Made by a program: the position numbers and the translations under genes. Positions 17,403 to 25,782 of a stretch of DNA of 64,000 nucleotides are shown here, piece by piece (the first letter of the stretch is position 1; every line of letters begins with the position of its first letter). Source of the stretch: Nonomuraea candida. GTDB taxonomy: Bacteria > Actinomycetota > Actinomycetes > Streptosporangiales > Streptosporangiaceae. Location: the NCBI RefSeq assembly GCF_000725485.1, contig NZ_KL647034.1:3005-67004 (forward strand), read 5' to 3'. The notes below the pieces were generated by a model. The model searched no databases, was not told the DNA's origin, and saw only the letters and a list, made by a program, of their open reading frames with translations.

Positions 17403-17966
17403 ATGATCCCTGTGCTTCTGCTGGCGGCCGCGGTCGCCATCCCCAACAACTTCCTCCTGTACGAGAAGGAAGCCGCCAAGAACAAGAACAACCCCGAGGC
17501 GAGCTGGTCGGCCAGCGGCAAGCGGACGGCTCCGCTGGTCGTCAACCCGTGCCAGCGCAACGCGCTGGGCCAGGCGGGGCGCAGGCAGGCCAGGACGCTC
17601 ATCTACACGGCGGTGCCCGACTACGCCAAGTCGGAGCAGGTCGTGCTCTACGCCTCCCCGTCGGCCGCGGCCAAGGCGCTGCGGGACCTTCAGGCGGCCG
17701 TACGCGCCTGCGGCCGCTCCGCCTACCGCTACTCCGCCGCCCCCGTCTCCCTGGGCGACAAGGGGCTGTCGATCACCGGGCAGGCGTACCAGCGCGGCAA
17801 GCCGGCCATCGGCGGCGAGCGGGCCATCGTGACCCGCCGCGCGAACGCCCTGATCCTCTACTCGGTGGCGGGGGAGTGGGGCAAGCCCGCCAAGGCCGAC
17901 TTCAAGCGGCAGACCCAGGACACCAGGCGCATGCTCGCCAAGATCTGCACCATCGCCGCCTGCTGA
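17403..17966 (+). CDS. Secreted protein, PknH sensor-domain-like
   Basis: 187 residues. Starts with a short hydrophobic stretch (MIPVLLLAAAVAIP) suggesting export. The rest has NPC at about 48, a pair of cysteines (ACGRS and the C-terminal ICTIAAC) and an alternating pattern like the extracellular PknH sensor domain. No catalytic residues are apparent. Function unknown. Divergent from the DUF2087 gene with 8 bp between start codons. Downstream, TGTGCCGG at about 18047 pairs with CCGGCACA at about 18073, a possible terminator. Confidence 0.6.
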   Translation: MIPVLLLAAAVAIPNNFLLYEKEAAKNKNNPEASWSASGKRTAPLVVNPCQRNALGQAGRRQARTLIYTAVPDYAKSEQVVLYASPSAAAKALRDLQAAVRACGRSAYRYSAAPVSLGDKGLSITGQAYQRGKPAIGGERAIVTRRANALILYSVAGEWGKPAKADFKRQTQDTRRMLAKICTIAAC

Positions 17967-18124
17967 TGGCCGGGAATGTCTCGATCTTGGGACACGGCCA
18001 TGACACGACCCCTACGTTCGGCGAAGGAAACTGAATCGACAGGCCTGTGCCGGGACGCCCTTGCCAGTCCGTTCCGGCACACGGCTTGTCGCCTCTCCCG
18101 AAGCGCCGATCGAGCGCCCCTCGC

Positions 18125-20623
18125 TCAGAGCCGGTTGAGGCCCTGCACGTGCAGGACGGCGCGGCCCTCCTCGTCGGAGGCGGCCAGATCGACCTGGGCG
18201 TCGATGCCCCAGTCACCGTCGCCGGCCGGGTCCTTGATGGTCTGGCGCACCTTCCACAACCCGCTCTCCTCCTCGATGCGCAGCAGCGCGGGCCCGCGCG
18301 CGTCGGCGTCGGTGAAGATCTCCTCGTGGTCGGCGTAGTAGGCGTCCAGCGCCGCCCCCCAGTCGACGTCGGGGGCCAGCTCCTCCAGCTCCTCCTCCTT
18401 CTCCAGCGCGCACAGCTCGACCAGCCGGAACATCGCGTTGCGCACCAGCACGCGGAAGGCCCGCACGTTGGCGGTGACCGGGCGCACCTTGACGTCGAGC
18501 TGCTGCTGCTCCTCCAGCGCCGCCGCCGGGTTGGTGAGCTTCTCCCACTCGTCGATCAGCGAGGAGTCGACCTGGCGGACCAGCTCGCCGAGCCACTCGA
18601 TGAGGTCGACCAGGTCGTCGGTCTTGAGGTGCTCGGGCACCGTGCGCGACAGCGTGCGGTAGGCGTCGGCCAGGTAGCGCAGCACCGTGCCCTCGGAGCG
18701 GGCCAGCTCGTAGAACTGGATGTACTCGCCGAACGTCATCGCCCGCTCGAACATGTCGCGCACCACGGACTTCGGGCTGACCGTGTAGTCGCCCACCCAC
18801 GGGTGCCCGCGCCGGTAGGTCTCGTAGGCCCCGAGCAGCAGGTCCTCCAGCGGCATCGGGTACATCACCTCGGCGAGCTGCTCCATGCGCTCTTCGTACT
18901 CGATGCCGTCGGCCTTCATCTGCGCGACGGCCTCGCCCCTGGCCTTCTTGAGCTGGGCCGAGAGGATCTGGCGCGGGTCGTCGAGGATCGACTCGACGAT
19001 CGAGACCATGTCGAGGGCGTAGGACGGCGACTCGCGGTCGAGCAGGTCGAAGGCGGCCAGCGCGAACGTGGACAGCGCCTGGTTGAGCGCGAAGTCCTCC
19101 TGCAGCTCGATCGTCAGCCTGGCCCGGCGGCCCTGCTCGTCGGGCTCGGCGAACTGCTCGACGATGCCGCCCGCCAGCAGCGACCGGTAGATCGCGATGG
19201 CCTGGCTGATGTGCCGCCGCTGCCACTTGCGGTCCTCGTGGTTGTCGGTCAGCAGGTGCTTCATCGCCTGGAAGCAGTCGCCGGGCCGGTTGATCACCGC
19301 CAGCAGCATGGCGTTGCTGACCTTGAAGCGCGAGTTGAGCGGCTCGGGCTCGGCCTCCTGCAGCTTCTGGAACGTCTCCTCGCTCCAGCCCACGAAGCCC
19401 TCCGGCGGCTTCTTGCGGGCGTAGCCGCGCCGCCGCTTGGGGTCGTCGCCGATCTTGGCCAGGGCCTTGGCGTTCTCGATGTCGTGCTCGGGGGCCTGGC
19501 AGGCGACGTAGCCGATGGTGTCGAAGCCCGCCCGGCCCGCCCGGCCGGCGATCTGGTGGAACTCGCGGGCGCGCAGCCGGCGCACCTTGTTGCCGTCGTA
19601 TTTCGACAGCGCCGTGAACAGCACCGTGCGGATCGGCACGTTGACGCCCACGCCCAGCGTGTCGGTGCCGCAGATGACCTTCAGCAGGCCCGCCTGGGCC
19701 AGCCGCTCCACCAGCCGCCGGTATTTCGGCAGCATGCCCGCGTGGTGCACGCCGATGCCGTGGCGGACCAGCCGCGACAGCGCCCGGCCGAAGCGGGTGG
19801 TGAAGCGGAACCCGCCGATCATGGTGGCGATGGCCTCTTTCTCGGCCTTGGTCGCCATGTTGATCGACATCAGCGCCTGGGCCCGCTCCATCGCCGCGGC
19901 CTGCGTGAAGTGCACGACGTAGACCGGCGCCTGGCCGGTCGAGAGCATCTCCTCCAGCGTCTCGTGCAGCGGGGTCATGCGGTAGGAGTAGACCAGCGGC
20001 ACCGGCCGCTCGGCGTGCTTGACCACCGCCGTCTCCCGCCCGGTGCGCCTGGTCAGGTCGCGCTCGAACATCGACACGTCGCCGAGCGTGGCCGACATCA
20101 GGATGAACTGCACCTTGGGCAGCTCCAGCAGCGGCACCTGCCAGGCCCAGCCGCGGTCGGGCTCGGCGTAGAAGTGGAACTCGTCCATGACCACCTGGCC
20201 GATGTCGGCCGCCGCGCCGTCGCGCAACGCCACGTTGGCCAGGATCTCGGCCGTGCAGCAGATGATCGGCGCGCCCGGGTTGACGCTGGCGTCGCCGGTC
20301 ATCATGCCGACGTTCTCGGTGCCGAAGACGGCGCACAGGTCGAAGAACTTCTCCGACACCAGCGCCTTGATCGGCGCGGTGTAGAACGTGCGCACGTCGC
20401 GCGTCAGCGCCGTGAAGTGGGCGCCCGCGGCCACCAGCGACTTGCCCGAACCGGTCGGCGTGGCCAGGATCAGGTTGTTGCCGGAGACCACCTCGATGAG
20501 GGCCTCCTCCTGGGCGGGATAGAGGGTGAGCCCCCGCTCGGCGTTCCAGGCGACGAACGCGTCGAAGATGGCGTCGGGGTCGGCGTCGATCTCTTCCGGC
20601 AGGCGGTCAACGAGTAGGCTCAC
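18125..20623 (-). CDS. SKI2-like DEAD/DEAH helicase with DUF3516
   Basis: 832 residues. ATP-dependent RNA/DNA helicase: Q-motif region LTLYPAQEEAL, Walker A ATPTGSGKS (about 54-62), DEFH box (147-150), SAT (MSATLGD, about 173) and the RecA2 motif QIAGRAGRAGF (about 375). The C-terminal third is DUF3516, typical of this actinobacterial family. GTG start at 20623. Family members are long conserved single-copy genes; the exact substrate is unknown, RNA turnover or repair being suggested for relatives. No operon partner. Confidence 0.93.
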   Translation of the reverse strand: MSLLVDRLPEEIDADPDAIFDAFVAWNAERGLTLYPAQEEALIEVVSGNNLILATPTGSGKSLVAAGAHFTALTRDVRTFYTAPIKALVSEKFFDLCAVFGTENVGMMTGDASVNPGAPIICCTAEILANVALRDGAAADIGQVVMDEFHFYAEPDRGWAWQVPLLELPKVQFILMSATLGDVSMFERDLTRRTGRETAVVKHAERPVPLVYSYRMTPLHETLEEMLSTGQAPVYVVHFTQAAAMERAQALMSINMATKAEKEAIATMIGGFRFTTRFGRALSRLVRHGIGVHHAGMLPKYRRLVERLAQAGLLKVICGTDTLGVGVNVPIRTVLFTALSKYDGNKVRRLRAREFHQIAGRAGRAGFDTIGYVACQAPEHDIENAKALAKIGDDPKRRRGYARKKPPEGFVGWSEETFQKLQEAEPEPLNSRFKVSNAMLLAVINRPGDCFQAMKHLLTDNHEDRKWQRRHISQAIAIYRSLLAGGIVEQFAEPDEQGRRARLTIELQEDFALNQALSTFALAAFDLLDRESPSYALDMVSIVESILDDPRQILSAQLKKARGEAVAQMKADGIEYEERMEQLAEVMYPMPLEDLLLGAYETYRRGHPWVGDYTVSPKSVVRDMFERAMTFGEYIQFYELARSEGTVLRYLADAYRTLSRTVPEHLKTDDLVDLIEWLGELVRQVDSSLIDEWEKLTNPAAALEEQQQLDVKVRPVTANVRAFRVLVRNAMFRLVELCALEKEEELEELAPDVDWGAALDAYYADHEEIFTDADARGPALLRIEEESGLWKVRQTIKDPAGDGDWGIDAQVDLAASDEEGRAVLHVQGLNRL

Positions 20624-20721
20624 ACCCCTATCCTGCCGAAGTTTGCCGGGTGGTCGAACCGGCGGCGGCCAACTCGGTCAAGATGCCGCCCGGATCGGCC
20701 GCTTTCCCCGCGCCAGGCGGG

Positions 20722-21222
20722 TCAGCTCTTGAGATCGAGTTGCATCAGGACGGTGTCGACCCAGCGGCCGTGCTTGAACCCGACGGCCTTCAGCCGGCCC
20801 GAGGGCTCGAAGCCGAACTTCTCGTGCAGCCGCGCCGAGGCCGGGTCGCCCGAGTCGGCGATCACCGCGACGATCTGGCGGGCCTCCGTCCGGGCCGCCC
20901 TGTCGATCAGCTCGCCGAGCAGCAGCCGCCCGAGCCCCTTGCCGGTCCGGCCCGGCGCCAGGTAGATCGTGTCCTCCAGGGTGTGCCGGTAGGCGGCCTT
21001 GGGGCGGTACTGGGAGACGTAGGCGTACCCGGCGACCTGCCCGTCCGTCTCGGCCACCAGGAACGGCAGCCCCGCCTCCGTGATGCCGGCCGCCTTGGCC
21101 CGCCAGTCGTCCAGGCCCGGCGGCGTCTCGTCGAAGGTGGTCACCGTGCCGGTCACGTAGTGGGCGTAGATGCCGGCGATGGCGGGCAGGTCGGTCTCCA
21201 CGAGGGCGCGCACTTTCGTCAT
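20722..21222 (-). CDS. GNAT N-acetyltransferase, phosphinothricin type
   Basis: 166 residues from ATG at 21222. Cytoplasmic acetyl-CoA-dependent acetyltransferase of the Pat/Bar/MnaT group: AIAGIYAHYVTGTVTTFDETPP, YAYVSQYRPKAAYRHT, the acetyl-CoA loop RTGKGLGRLLLGELI, and DSGDPASARLHEKFGFEP (given in parts). Relatives acetylate phosphinothricin or methionine sulfoximine/sulfone; the natural substrate here is unknown. Separated from the helicase start by 98 bp and read in the same direction. Confidence 0.88.
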   Translation of the reverse strand: MTKVRALVETDLPAIAGIYAHYVTGTVTTFDETPPGLDDWRAKAAGITEAGLPFLVAETDGQVAGYAYVSQYRPKAAYRHTLEDTIYLAPGRTGKGLGRLLLGELIDRAARTEARQIVAVIADSGDPASARLHEKFGFEPSGRLKAVGFKHGRWVDTVLMQLDLKS

Positions 21223-21289
21223 GAGGCACATTCTGCTCAACGGCAGATGACACCCGTGTTACCGGCTCCTCACCGGGCGCGTCCGCCCG

Positions 21290-22564
21290 TCAGGCGCGCA
21301 CCCGGGGAGCGGTCAGCAGCAGGCCGCCGAGCAGCGCCAGCAGCGCCAGGAACGGCCAGGCGCCGGGCACGAACCCGCCCACCGTCAGCGTCAGCACCCC
21401 GGCGCCGACCAGCCCGGCCGCCACCAGCATGCCGCGCCACCCCGCCGTCCCGTACGGCAGCGCGGGCGGCGTCTCGAACCTGGCGAACCCCTTCAGCAGC
21501 GGCCACATGACCAGGCACAGCAGCCCGAACCAGAGCGGCCACCCGGCGAACCACAGGACGCTGCCCGGCCGCGGCGTGCCCAGGCCCAGGCCGACCACGA
21601 CCACCCCGGTCACCGCGAACAGGGCCGGCATGTGCCACAGGTACATGGTCATGATGCGCGGCCCGGCCCAGGACAGCAGGCGGCGCACCGGCAGCCGTAC
21701 CAGCGCGGGGCGCAGCAGCACGGCCAGGCCGACCTGCCCGAGCGCGACCGCGAGCATGGCCAGCGTGGGCGGGGCCATGTTGGACATCTCGGCGCCCGGC
21801 AGGCCGATCATGCTGCCGGGGTAGGGCCCGTACGCCACCAGCAGCGCCGCCGCCCCGAACCCGCCCGCCGCCAGGGCCCAGGCGCCCCGCAGCCGCCCCT
21901 CGGCGTAGAACAGGCCGAGCTGGTGCACGGCCATCCAGACGAACAGCACGTTCAGGTAGCCCACGGGCTCGACACCGGTGGTGAACCTGGCCACGTCCGT
22001 CAGCACCGCCGCGGCCGCCAGCGCGGCGGGCACGCGCCAGCCGTACCGCTCGTGCAGGCGCATCGCGTACGGGGTGGCCACGACCGCGATCAGGTACACG
22101 GCCAGGAACCACAGGAGCTGGCCGGTCAGCTTCGCCCCCACCTCCAGCGGCTGCGCGGGCACCCCCAGCGACAGCAGCAGGTGCGGCAGCGGGATCCACA
22201 CCGCGGCCAGCGGCAGCAGCGGCCAGGCCAGCCGCCGCAACCGCACCGCCAGCCACGCCGGCGCCGCCTTGCCCGACCGGCCGAAGCTGATCGCGTTGGC
22301 CGCGCCGCCCGCGAAGAACACCAGCGGCATCACCTGGCTGAGCCACGTCACCACCCACACGCCCGGCGTCGACAGCGCGTTGCCCGTGGTCAGCCGGGCG
22401 CCGTCATAGGACAGCACCGGGATCGTCCAGTGCTGCAGGACGATCAGCGCCATGCCGAGCACCCGCAGCAGGTCGATGAACGGGTCGCGGGCCGCCGGGC
22501 GCGCACCCGCCACGGGGCGCGGCCGCGCGGCCTCGACGGGAGGGCGGTCCAGCAGGACGGTCAT
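21290..22564 (-). CDS. Acyltransferase-3 family membrane protein
   Basis: 424 residues with about ten hydrophobic segments. RDPFIDLLRVLGMALIVLQHW at the start of the first segment is the family signature with the conserved R and H. Such enzymes O-acylate sugars, lipids or peptides at the membrane. ATG at 22564 chosen by the position of the signature. Divergent from a two-component system, with a perfect GGTAGGG-N4-CCCTACC palindrome between them, which suggests control by that response regulator. Acceptor unknown. Confidence 0.85.
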   Translation of the reverse strand: MTVLLDRPPVEAARPRPVAGARPAARDPFIDLLRVLGMALIVLQHWTIPVLSYDGARLTTGNALSTPGVWVVTWLSQVMPLVFFAGGAANAISFGRSGKAAPAWLAVRLRRLAWPLLPLAAVWIPLPHLLLSLGVPAQPLEVGAKLTGQLLWFLAVYLIAVVATPYAMRLHERYGWRVPAALAAAAVLTDVARFTTGVEPVGYLNVLFVWMAVHQLGLFYAEGRLRGAWALAAGGFGAAALLVAYGPYPGSMIGLPGAEMSNMAPPTLAMLAVALGQVGLAVLLRPALVRLPVRRLLSWAGPRIMTMYLWHMPALFAVTGVVVVGLGLGTPRPGSVLWFAGWPLWFGLLCLVMWPLLKGFARFETPPALPYGTAGWRGMLVAAGLVGAGVLTLTVGGFVPGAWPFLALLALLGGLLLTAPRVRA

Positions 22565-22674
22565 GGGGAGCCTCGATTCACGGGGGGAGCGGACGCACTC
22601 AAGGCTTCCGCCGCGGCCCCCGGCGCACATTGCCGTGAGCCTCCCTCTTCGGGGCGAGCTCCCCCACCGGGCGT

Positions 22675-22692
22675 GGTAGGGCTGTCCCTACC
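22675..22692. promoter_or_regulatory. Perfect palindrome between acyltransferase and histidine kinase genes
   Basis: GGTAGGG-CTGT-CCCTACC, 7-bp arms. It lies 111 bp before the acyltransferase start and 58 bp before the kinase start. Similar GTAGGG-N4-CCCTAC sites are seen near NarL-type two-component genes in actinomycetes; I infer it is the response-regulator site. Confidence 0.6.
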
Positions 22693-22749
22693 CCTGTACA
22701 CCGGAGCACCGGCTCGTACGGGCCCCCGCCGCCGAATACCGTTGGGGTC

Positions 22750-23997
22750 ATGCGCTCCCTGACGAGGCGTGTCCTTCTCGACACCCGATACACGCTGGTC
22801 GGCTTCCCGACCACCCTCATCGGCTTCGTGCTCATGATCGCCGGCTTCGCCGCCGGGCTGGGCACCTCGGTCGTGTGGATCGGGGTGCCGCTGCTCGCCG
22901 GCACGCTCATGCTGGCCAGGGGGTTCGCCGACGCCGAGCGCGGCTGGTTGTCCGACGTGCTGCGGCGGCCGCCCGTACGGCCCCGCTACAAGCCGGTGCC
23001 GCCCGGCGCGGGGCGCTTCCGCCGGATCGTCAACCCGCTGACGAGCGGGCAGTCCTGGCTCGACCTGCTGCACGGCATCATCAACCTGCCGTTCGCGATC
23101 ATCGCGTTCGTGCTCACCCTCGCGTTCTGGGCGGTCCCGCTCGTCGCGCTCACCTGGCCGCTGTACGGCTTCTTCGTCATGCGCATCCCCGGCTCCGTCG
23201 AGCTGCCCGAGCTGCTCGGACTCGGCGACGGCTACCTGATCACCGCGGCCTTCTACGTCGTGCTGGGCCTGATCTTCCTGATGATCCTGCCGTTCGTGGT
23301 GCGCGGCGCCGCGCTGATCAGGGCCGGTCTCGGCCGGGCGCTGCTGACCGGCGTGGCCGAGCTGCAGGAGCGCATCGAGGACCTGGCCGAGGGCCGGGCC
23401 GCCGCCGTCTCCGCCGAGGCCAACGCGCTGCGCAAGCTGGAGCGCGACATCCACGACGGGCCGCAGCAGCGGCTGGTCTCGCTGGCCATGGAGCTGTCCA
23501 GGGCTCAGCGGCAGCTCGCCAAGGACCCCGAGGCGGCCCAGGCCACGCTCAAGTCCGCGATCAGCGCCACCCGCGAGACGCTCGACGAGCTGCGCGCGCT
23601 CTCGCGCGGCATCGCCCCGCCCATCCTGTCCGACCGCGGCCTCGCGCCCGCCCTGGCCGCCCTGGCCGGCCGCTGCACGGTGCCGGTCGACCTCGACGTG
23701 CAGACCGTCGAGCGCTACCAGGCCGCCGTGGAGAACGCCATCTACTTCGTCTGCGCCGAGACCCTCACCAACGTGGCCAAGCACAGCCGCGCCACCATCT
23801 GCACCGTCCAGCTCGCCCGGGTCGGTGACGCCCTGGTGCTCACGATCGGGGATGATGGGGTCGGCGGCGCACACGTCGCCAAGGGACATGGGCTCGCCGG
23901 GCTGGCCGACCGGCTCCGCGCGGTTGACGGGGAGCTGACCGTGCAGTCGCCCGACGGCGGGCCCACATTGATCGTGGCGGAGGTGCCGTGCGCGTAG
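22750..23997 (+). CDS. Sensor histidine kinase, HisKA_3/DesK-NarL type
   Basis: 415 residues. Four hydrophobic segments in the N-terminal 190 residues form the sensor, with a conserved actinobacterial sensor region. The phosphorylated histidine is in KLERDIHDGPQQRLV (about 230-245), and the ATPase domain shows the N box TLTNVAKHS and G boxes DDGVGGA and GHGLAGLADRL. It phosphorylates the response regulator whose gene overlaps its 3' end by 10 bp. Signal unknown. Confidence 0.93.
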   Translation: MRSLTRRVLLDTRYTLVGFPTTLIGFVLMIAGFAAGLGTSVVWIGVPLLAGTLMLARGFADAERGWLSDVLRRPPVRPRYKPVPPGAGRFRRIVNPLTSGQSWLDLLHGIINLPFAIIAFVLTLAFWAVPLVALTWPLYGFFVMRIPGSVELPELLGLGDGYLITAAFYVVLGLIFLMILPFVVRGAALIRAGLGRALLTGVAELQERIEDLAEGRAAAVSAEANALRKLERDIHDGPQQRLVSLAMELSRAQRQLAKDPEAAQATLKSAISATRETLDELRALSRGIAPPILSDRGLAPALAALAGRCTVPVDLDVQTVERYQAAVENAIYFVCAETLTNVAKHSRATICTVQLARVGDALVLTIGDDGVGGAHVAKGHGLAGLADRLRAVDGELTVQSPDGGPTLIVAEVPCA

Positions 23998-24635
23998 TCG
24001 TGGCCGATGACGCAGTGCTGATCAGGGAGGGCCTGGTCAGATTGCTCGAAGAGTTCGGCTGCGAGGTGGTGGCGACCGTCGGCGACGGCGACGCCCTCGT
24101 GGAGGCGGTCGCCGAGCACAAGCCCGACGTGTCGGTGGTCGACGTGCGCATGCCGCCGTCCTTCACCGACGAGGGGCTGCGGGCCGCCGTGCGGGCCAGG
24201 CAGCGAGTGCCGGGGGCGCCGGTGCTCATCCTGTCGCAGTACGTCGAGGTCTCCTACGCCGACGACCTGCTCGCCGACGCCAGGGGCGCGGTGGGCTACC
24301 TGCTGAAGGACCGGGTGGTCGACGTGGACGAGTTCCTGGAGGGCCTGCGGCGGGTGGCCGCGGGCGGCACCGTGTTCGATCCGCAGGTGGTGTCCCAGTT
24401 GATGGTGCGCAGGCGCAAGGACGACCCGCTCGCCCAGCTCACGCCGCGCGAGCGCGAGGTGCTCGGGCTGATGGCCGAAGGGAAGTCCAATCCGGCCATC
24501 GGACGCCAGCTGGTGATCAGCGACGGAGCCGTGGAGAAGCACATCAGGAGCATCTTCAACAAGCTCGGCCTCTACGCGGAGGACAGCGATCAGCATCGCC
24601 GGGTGCTCGCCGTGCTGACCTACCTGCGTTCCTGA
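23988..24635 (+). CDS. LuxR/NarL-family response regulator
   Basis: 215 residues. Receiver domain with the acidic pair in VVADDAV and phospho-acceptor D52 (VSVVDVRMPP); a C-terminal LuxR helix-turn-helix (about 145-205, LTPREREVLGLMAEGKSNPAIGRQL in part). GTG start at 23988 overlaps the kinase gene by 10 nt. Likely acts on the palindrome at 22675-22692. The end of the gene (CGTTCCTGA) is duplicated downstream. Confidence 0.93.
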   Translation: MRVVVADDAVLIREGLVRLLEEFGCEVVATVGDGDALVEAVAEHKPDVSVVDVRMPPSFTDEGLRAAVRARQRVPGAPVLILSQYVEVSYADDLLADARGAVGYLLKDRVVDVDEFLEGLRRVAAGGTVFDPQVVSQLMVRRRKDDPLAQLTPREREVLGLMAEGKSNPAIGRQLVISDGAVEKHIRSIFNKLGLYAEDSDQHRRVLAVLTYLRS

Positions 24636-24686
24636 TCCCGCGTTCCTGAAACCCGTGCGTTCCTGAAACCCGTGCGTTCCTGAAAC
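24627..24686 (+). repeat. Four copies of the response-regulator stop region
   Basis: CGTTCCTGA at 24627-24635 (with the real stop), 24641-24649, 24658-24666 and 24675-24683. The last three are part of a 17-bp unit, TGCGTTCCTGAAACCCG. Confidence 0.88.
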
Positions 24687-24817
24687 CCGTGTGGCCCGAC
24701 GCCGCGTTCCGGGAGCCGCGGGCGTGGCCGGTGGGGGATTTCCGACCCCTCGGCCCGGCCCGCCGTCGAGCGGGGCGGCTCCGCTCGCAGGTCCCTCCCG
24801 GCCGGTGAGGGGTCGCT

Positions 24818-24845
24818 GGCCGGTCCGCGCGGCGCTGCGCGCGGA
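24818..24845 (-). terminator. Hairpin downstream of mihF
   Basis: GGTCCGCGC and GCGCGCGGACC form a long stem around GGCGCT, 18 bp beyond the mihF stop. There is no clear T-run, as is usual in high-GC actinomycetes. The rest of 24690-24862 shows nothing else. Confidence 0.5.
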
Positions 24846-24862
24846 CCTGGCCGCCCGGCTGT

Positions 24863-25168
24863 TTAGCCGAGCGCGTCGACCAGCTTCTTGCGCTGCTGGG
24901 CGCCCAGGCCGCCGAGACGGCGCTTCTCGTCGACGCCCGCCTCCTCCATCAGCGCGGTGGCCTTGGCCGGGCCGACGCCCTTGACCGCGCGCAGGGCCTG
25001 CGACACCTTGATCTTCTTGGCGATGTCGTCATCGCGCTCCAGCAGCTGAGCGAACGTCAGCTCGCCCGCCTTGACCTTGGCCAGCAGGGCCGTGCGGGCG
25101 GCACGGGCCTCGGCGGCCTTGGCCAGAGCGGCTTGACGCTGCTCGGGGGTGAGAGTGGGAAGTGCCAT
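24863..25168 (-). CDS. mihF: Actinobacterial integration host factor
   Basis: 101 residues, the usual length for the sIHF/mIHF family. Long N-terminal helix (LTPEQRQAALAKAAEARAARTALLAKV in parts) and a helix-two-turns-helix DNA-binding part with VKGVGPAKATALMEEAGV and RRLGGLGAQQRKKLVDAL (about 60-100). A nucleoid protein that bends and constrains DNA and is essential or near-essential in actinobacteria. ATG with TAGGAGAG upstream. Usually followed by gmk and rpoZ in this phylum; here those genes are not adjacent, so it may be a second or relocated copy. Confidence 0.92.
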   Translation of the reverse strand: MALPTLTPEQRQAALAKAAEARAARTALLAKVKAGELTFAQLLERDDDIAKKIKVSQALRAVKGVGPAKATALMEEAGVDEKRRLGGLGAQQRKKLVDALG

Positions 25169-25270
25169 CTCGGTTCTCTCCTAGGGGAGTTGACGTTCGG
25201 GTTCTGTTACCCGTGGTGCAGTGGCTAATCATGGCGGATGCCGGCGGCTCTTGTTGCGGAAAGCGCCCGG

Positions 25271-25675
25271 TCAACGTGCTCCCCAGACCGATGCGGCCGC
25301 CTCCGCGCAGGCCACGTCCTGCCGGACCGTGCCGCCGCTGACCCCCACGCCGCCGACCACGCGCTCTCTCCCACCGTGACCGGACCACAGCGGAACGCCA
25401 CCGCCGAAGCACACGAACCGCTCTCCCGCCAGCCCCGACAGCTCCCCTCCCCGGGCGGTCAGCGCGGGCAGCTCCGAAGTGGGCCGGCGCAGGGCCACGG
25501 AGGTGTACGCCTTGCCCGGCGCGAGCACCGGCCCGGAGATCTCCGCACCCTCCATACGCTGGAAAGACACCAGATTTCCGCCCTCGTCCACGACGGCGAC
25601 GGAGATCGCCGCGCCCTCCCGCGACGCCTGCCTGATGGCCGCTTCCGTCATGCGGAGCGCGAGTTCGAGATTCAC
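25271..25675 (-). CDS. GlcG/HbpS-family protein
   Basis: 134 residues from GTG at 25675 (GAGGGA upstream). LELALRMTEAAIRQASREG, VAVVDEGGNLVSFQRMEGA and GKAYTSVALRRPTSEL are hallmarks of the GlcG/HbpS fold (shown in parts), a small oligomeric protein known to bind haem in Streptomyces and linked with glycolate, diol or corrinoid gene clusters in others. The C-terminus (GGVGVSGGTVRQDVACAEAA) is complete. No partner enzyme is adjacent. Role here unknown. Confidence 0.85.
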   Translation of the reverse strand: MNLELALRMTEAAIRQASREGAAISVAVVDEGGNLVSFQRMEGAEISGPVLAPGKAYTSVALRRPTSELPALTARGGELSGLAGERFVCFGGGVPLWSGHGGRERVVGGVGVSGGTVRQDVACAEAAASVWGAR

Positions 25676-25782
25676 CCGATCATCCCTCGGATCATGATTC
25701 TTTCGCGCATCGGACGTCCCCCTCCATACCCCCGGCGCGGCGGGGGCCTGCAAGATCGTCTGCGCGGCCTCGGACGGTGCCG

